From Scedosporium boydii (Eukaryota > Ascomycota > Sordariomycetes > Microascales > Microascaceae), in assembly GCA_002221725.1 (NCBI GenBank), contig NJFT01000225.1, positions 1 to 64,000 on the forward strand: a stretch of 64,000 nucleotides of DNA, given 5' to 3'. The notes under the pieces are model-generated. The model had not been told where the DNA came from, did not search any database, and saw only the letters and a list, made by a program, of their open reading frames with translations. How positions within the stretch are numbered: the first letter of the stretch is position 1; each line of letters begins with the position of its first letter. Shown here piece after piece: positions 59,548 to 64,000 of the stretch. A program made the position numbers and the translations under genes.

Positions 59548-62500
59548 ATGCTGAGGAATATCGCCTGCAGGGCCGGAGGTCGCCTCCTGAGCCCATCGAC
59601 CTCTTCGCCGGCATGGCGATCTGTTTCTACCCGCAGAGCCATGGCCGTGGCCAGCCAAAAAACAAGATACACCACGAGCGCGACTTCCGCTCCTCCGGAC
59701 ACGAGTGACAACTTCCTTTCGGGAAGCGCGGCGAGCTATATCGATGAGATGTATATGCAATGGAAAGAAGACCCTTCGAGCGTCCACGTTTCGTGGCAGG
59801 TCTACTTCCGAAACATGGAGAGCGGCGATATGCCCATCTCCCAGGCTTTCATCCCTCCGCCCAACCTGGTCCCCAGCGCCACTGGAGGTGTCCCCAGCTT
59901 GACCCCTGGTCAGGGCATGGGACACAGTGAGAACAGTGATCTTATGAAGCACCTCAAGGTCCAGCTTCTGTGTCGCGCTTACCAGGCTCGTGGTCACCAC
60001 AAGGCCAACGTCGATCCTCTCGGTATTCGAAACTCTTCCAAGGGCTTTGGTAATGTCAGGCCCCGAGAACTGACCCTCGAGTTTTACAATTTCACCGAGA
60101 AGGACCTGGATGCCGAGTTCGAGCTTGGCCCTGGTATCTTGCCCCGCTTCAAGACCCCTGAGCGCCAGAAGATGACTCTCCGCGAAATCATCTCCAACCT
60201 CGAGCACATCTACTCGGGATCCTTTGGTGTCGAGTTCATCCACATTCCCAACCGCACTCGCTGTGATTGGCTTCGAGAGCGCCTCGAGGTCCCTACACCC
60301 TTCAAGTACTCCATCGACGAAAAGCGCCGCATTCTCGACCGTTTGATCTGGAGTTCCAGCTTCGAGGCCTTCCTCGCCAGCAAGTACCCCAACGATAAGC
60401 GATTCGGTCTCGAAGGTTGCGAAACCCTTGTTCCCGGTATGAAGGCCCTCATCGACCGTAGCGTTGACTATGGCGTCAAGGACATTGTCATTGGTATGCC
60501 CCATCGTGGTCGTCTCAACGTCCTGTCCAACGTCGTCCGAAAGCCCAACGAGTCCATCTTCAGTGAATTCGCCGGTACCCAGAGCCCCGACGAGGGATCT
60601 GGTGACGTCAAGTACCATCTTGGTATGAACTTCGAGCGCCCTACCCCCTCTGGCAAGCGTGTCCAGCTCTCTCTCGTCGCCAACCCGTCCCATTTGGAGG
60701 CCGAGGATCCTGTTGTCCTGGGTAAGACGCGTGCTATCCAGCACTACAACAACGACGAGAGCGACCACAAGACCGCCATGTCTGTCCTCCTTCACGGTGA
60801 TGCTGCCTTTGCCGCCCAGGGTGTCGTCTACGAGTGTCTCGGATTCCACTCTCTCCCCGCCTTCTCCACTGGTGGTACCATCCACTTGGTTGTCAACAAC
60901 CAGATTGGTTTCACCACCGATCCGCGCTTCGCCCGATCGACTGCCTACTGTACCGATATCGCCAAGGCTATCGACGCCCCCGTCTTCCACGTCAATGCCG
61001 ATGATGTTGAGGCCGTCACCTTCGTTTGCCAGCTTGCCGCTGACTGGCGCGCCGAGTTCCAGCACGACGTCGTCATTGATCTCATCTGCTACCGAAAGCA
61101 CGGACATAACGAGACGGATCAGCCCTCGTTCACCCAGCCCCTCATGTACAAGCGCATCAAGGACCACGAGCCCCAGATCGATATCTACGTCGACAAGCTC
61201 CTCCGTGAAGGCACCTTCACCAAGGAGGACATTGAGGAACACAAGAGCTGGGTCTGGCGCATGTTGCAGGACAGCTTCAACAGGTCCAAGGACTACCAGC
61301 CCACTTCCAAGGAGTGGACCACGTCGGCCTGGAACGGCTTCAAGTCCCCCAAGGAACTTGCCACCGAAATCTTGCCCCACAACCCTACCGCTGTTGACGA
61401 GCAGACATTGAAGCACATTGGTGATGTTATTGGCTCTTATCCGGAGGGCTTCACCGTACACAACAACTTGAAGCGAATTCTCAAGAACCGCTCCAAGTCG
61501 GTCCTCGACGGTGCTAAGAATATTGATTTCCCTACCGCTGAGGCCTTGGCTTTCGGTTCTTTGGTCACTGAGGGCAACCACGTGCGAGTTTCCGGCCAGG
61601 ATGTTGAGCGTGGTACCTTCTCGCAACGTCATGCCGTCTTCCACGACCAGGAGACGGAGGACACCTACACTCCTCTCCAGCACCTCAGCAAGGACCAGGG
61701 CAAGTTCGTCATTTCCAACTCGTCTCTCAGCGAGTTCGGCGCTCTCGGCTTCGAGTATGGTTACTCTCTCCAGTCGCCCAACGCCCTCGTCATGTGGGAA
61801 GCCCAGTTCGGTGATTTCGCCAACAACGCCCAATGTATCATTGACCAGTTTGTCGCTTCTGGTGAGGTCAAGTGGATGCAGCGAACTGGTCTCGTCATGT
61901 CTCTGCCCCACGGCTACGACGGACAGGGTCCCGAGCACTCTTCCGGACGTCTCGAGCGATACCTCCAGCTCTCCAACGAGGATCCTCGCATCTTCCCCTC
62001 TGAGGACAAGCTCGCTCGTCAGCACCAGGACTGCAACATGCAGATTGTCTACATGACCGAGCCTTCCAACTTGTTCCACGTTCTTCGCCGACAGATGTGC
62101 AGGCAGTTCCGAAAGCGTAAGTTTTACTTGACACTCGCAAACATGTTTTCTTATTCTACTTCAAAACAATCCGCTAACTTTTCGACTCTTTAGCTCTTGT
62201 CATCTTCTTCTCGAAGTCTCTCCTCCGTCACCCGCTTGCCCGGTCGTCTCTCGATGAGTTCACCGGTGACTCCAGCTTCCGCTGGATCATCGAGGACCCC
62301 GAGCACAAGACCGGTGTCATCAAGTCGCCCGAGGAGATCGACCGCGTCATCTTGTGCACTGGCCAGGTCTACACCGCCCTTCACAAGTACCGCCAGGATC
62401 ACCAGATCGACAACGTCGCCTTCACGCGTATCGAGCAGCTCAACCCCTTCCCTTGGCAGCAGCTCAAGGAGAACCTCGACATGTACCCCAACGCCAAGAC

Positions 62501-62738
62501 CATCGTCTGGGCCCAAGAGGAGCCCCTCAACGCCGGCGCCTGGAGCTTCACGCAGCCCCGTATCGAGACTCTCCTCAACCACACCAAGTACCACGATAGG
62601 AAACACGTCATGTACGCCGGCCGCAACCCCAGCGCTTCCGTCGCCACTGGTATGAAGCACGTGCACACTACTGAGGAGGCCGAGCTCTTGGAGATGGCCT
62701 TTACCGTCACGCAGGACAAGCTCAAGGGTGAGGCTTAA
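59548..62738 (+). CDS. kgd1: 2-oxoglutarate dehydrogenase E1 component, mitochondrial
   Basis: Exons 59548-62116 and 62194-62738 (77-nt intron, GTAAGT...CTTTAG) encode 1037 residues. The presequence ([16 protein letters not shown]...) is basic. Then come the E1 N-terminal segment ([34 protein letters not shown]), the conserved [11 protein letters not shown] near 316-326, the ThDP-binding region ([12 protein letters not shown] through [11 protein letters not shown]) and the transketolase-type pyrimidine domain ([22 protein letters not shown]). The C-terminal domain has the ARNPSAS-type end ([13 protein letters not shown]). With E2 (Kgd2) and E3 (Lpd1) it decarboxylates 2-oxoglutarate to succinyl-CoA in the matrix. 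The frame is open upstream to 59401, but the presequence fixes the start at 59548. Confidence 0.96.
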
Positions 62739-63527
62739 ACACAAGCAAACCCAAACAAAAAAAAATTATACAAAACAAAATTCTGAGGTGCGGGGAAGGA
62801 TGGTGAGAGGCGAGATCTGTACAGTTTTCACACTTTTATTTTGGACCCCTTTTTACACGATATGATCGCGGAAGAAGGGAGAAAAAGATGGGGGTTTTTA
62901 TTCCTTTTACCTAATCTCTTTTGATGTTTCTTTTCCTACACGAAGCAGGTCGGAGGAAGACGACGAGAAAAGCCAAAACTACATGGGTTGAACAAATTCT
63001 TCCACAAGGATTTCGTACTAAAAGAAGCCCCGAGGCACCCATATAAGTGTAAAGAGGGGTGGAGAGAAAAACAGCATTACTATGTTCCTCTTCTTGTTTT
63101 CCTAACGAGGACAATCAATGGGGGACAGTGTTTGTCGTCCCCTTTGAGTGTCCAGCAAACACAAACAATCATTCAGTCGTTTCATTATTTTCTCCTCGTA
63201 CGGGACGTCGAGAGATTTCTGAGCGACAACCTGTATAAAAAAAAAGGAGGGGAGGAGGGGGACATGAGATGTTACAAAGGAAATGCCATGGTCATCATTA
63301 TAGAGTCGGTAGTTTAACTTATGATTTTTGCTTTTCTGGGATTGAAGATTTGTGTCCTATTCTGATCGATGTGAAGCATTCTTTTTTGAGAACTGGTTTG
63401 TGTAGGAATAGGAACAGTCACTCTTCTTACTTCTATATGTCTATCGAGAAAACACGTAGTACCCCGGAAACGCCACGAACAAGCCCCCCATTAGAAACAA
63501 CCCGCATTAGTATAAAACATAAAGTTC
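62739..63527. other. Convergent gap between KGD1 and CIA1
   Basis: 789 bp that hold presumed 3' UTRs of both genes. Only short overlapping open frames are present. Confidence 0.5.
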
Positions 63528-64000
63528 CTAAGGCGATAGTGACACCCGCCAAGTTCGAACAAGTCCATCATCACCCGTCGTGACGAGCATCTCCTCGCCA
63601 GGCTTCTTCTCGGGAGACGAATCGTACCTCGGACACCACGTAATATGGTTAACTTCGTAAGGACCGTGGGCGCCATTGTACGTAGAGAGGAGTTTCCACT
63701 TCTTCGAGCCGGCGGGCTGGTCTTCGTCCTTGAAAGACTCGGTGGTGGTGGTGTTCTCGGACGATTCGATGTCGTCTTCCTCCCGGTAGAGGGCGATGAT
63801 GCCGTCGCTGCCGGTGCTGGCGACGAGGCCGGTCTTAGGGCTCCATGCGACAGAGTAGATATCTCGCGTGTGGACTTTGGGGAGTACGGCCTCGCAGACC
63901 CAGTCCTCCCTAAGAGATCTCCGCATCGTATTGGGGATACCACCCAGCGTCGCCGTAGAGGCCTCATCCTCATCATCCTCATCAACCTTCAACTTCCACA
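63528..64000 (-). CDS. cia1: Cytosolic Fe-S assembly protein CIA1 (WD40), C-terminal part
   Basis: The last 157 or so codons are visible; the 5' part lies beyond the window. WD40 repeats are seen as HTRDIYSVAWSPKTGLVASTGSDGIIALYRE and NHITWCPR...EEMLVTTGDDGLVRTWRV. The GAHGPYEVNHITWCP block and the TGDDGLVRTW C-terminal repeat are characteristic of CIA1/CIAO1. An acidic, Ser/Thr-rich insert (DDIESSENTTTTESFKDED) lies inside a repeat, and another acidic loop (DEDDEDEA) precedes it. CIA1 is the docking subunit of the cytosolic iron-sulfur targeting complex with MMS19 and CIA2, and it delivers clusters to nuclear DNA-metabolism enzymes. The reading frame is open to the window edge. Confidence 0.85.
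   Translation of the reverse strand, partial: WKLKVDEDDEDEASTATLGGIPNTMRRSLREDWVCEAVLPKVHTRDIYSVAWSPKTGLVASTGSDGIIALYREEDDIESSENTTTTESFKDEDQPAGSKKWKLLSTYNGAHGPYEVNHITWCPRYDSSPEKKPGEEMLVTTGDDGLVRTWRVSLSP

Noticed and set aside
59467..62079. 870-codon open frame opposite KGD1
   Set aside because: It is exactly antisense to the conserved 2-oxoglutarate dehydrogenase coding sequence. Strong GC-ending codon bias removes stops on the opposite strand, and the peptide has no recognisable domain.

Overview
The window is nuclear DNA of a filamentous ascomycete (Pezizomycotina, probably Sordariomycetes). The evidence is short introns (about 40-180 nt) with GTAAGT-type donors and CTAAC-like branch sites, fungal gene families (Zn2Cys6 regulator, VEFS-box SUZ12, Mus7/MMS22, secreted CE1 esterase), mitochondrial presequences and an initiator-type tRNA-Met. 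Splice junctions were placed by hand from donor and acceptor sequence, reading phase and protein continuity. No transcript data were available.

Layout. 1-10.8 kb is mostly gene-poor. It holds a tentative five-exon hypothetical gene (4050-4975, -) and an F-box/LRR-like gene (5882-8065, -). 10.8-24.6 kb carries SUZ12 of PRC2 (+), a 3.9 kb gene-poor island, splicing factor SF3B2/Cus1 (-), a SLY41-like transporter (+) and ORC5 (-). 25.4-28.3 kb has a Zn2Cys6 factor (+) tail to tail with a secreted acetylxylan esterase (-). 29.7-41 kb is rich in energy and storage genes: ATP synthase beta (-), glycogen branching enzyme (-), mitochondrial ClpX (+) and cytochrome oxidase subunit V (-). 42.4-55.5 kb contains the 2221-residue Mms22/Mus7 repair scaffold (+), tRNA-Met, a mitochondrial AAA ATPase (+) and TFIIH subunit Tfb1 (-). 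56.2-57.9 kb holds a partly resolved minus-strand gene and a broken plus-strand gene interrupted at a 21-C tract. The window ends with 2-oxoglutarate dehydrogenase E1 (+) and the 3' end of CIA1 (-), cut by the window edge.

The genes are conserved housekeeping functions and do not form a biosynthetic cluster. Five encode mitochondrial proteins (ATP2, ClpX, COX5, the AAA ATPase, KGD1). Four act on chromatin or DNA (SUZ12, ORC5, MMS22, TFB1). I found no complete transposon, CRISPR array or other clearly new system. The most unusual items are a diverged approximately 115-bp repeat shared by the two gene-poor islands, a recurrent intergenic GTACTTCGTAC-type motif, the poly-C-interrupted gene, and an apparently degenerate first AAA module in the mitochondrial ATPase.
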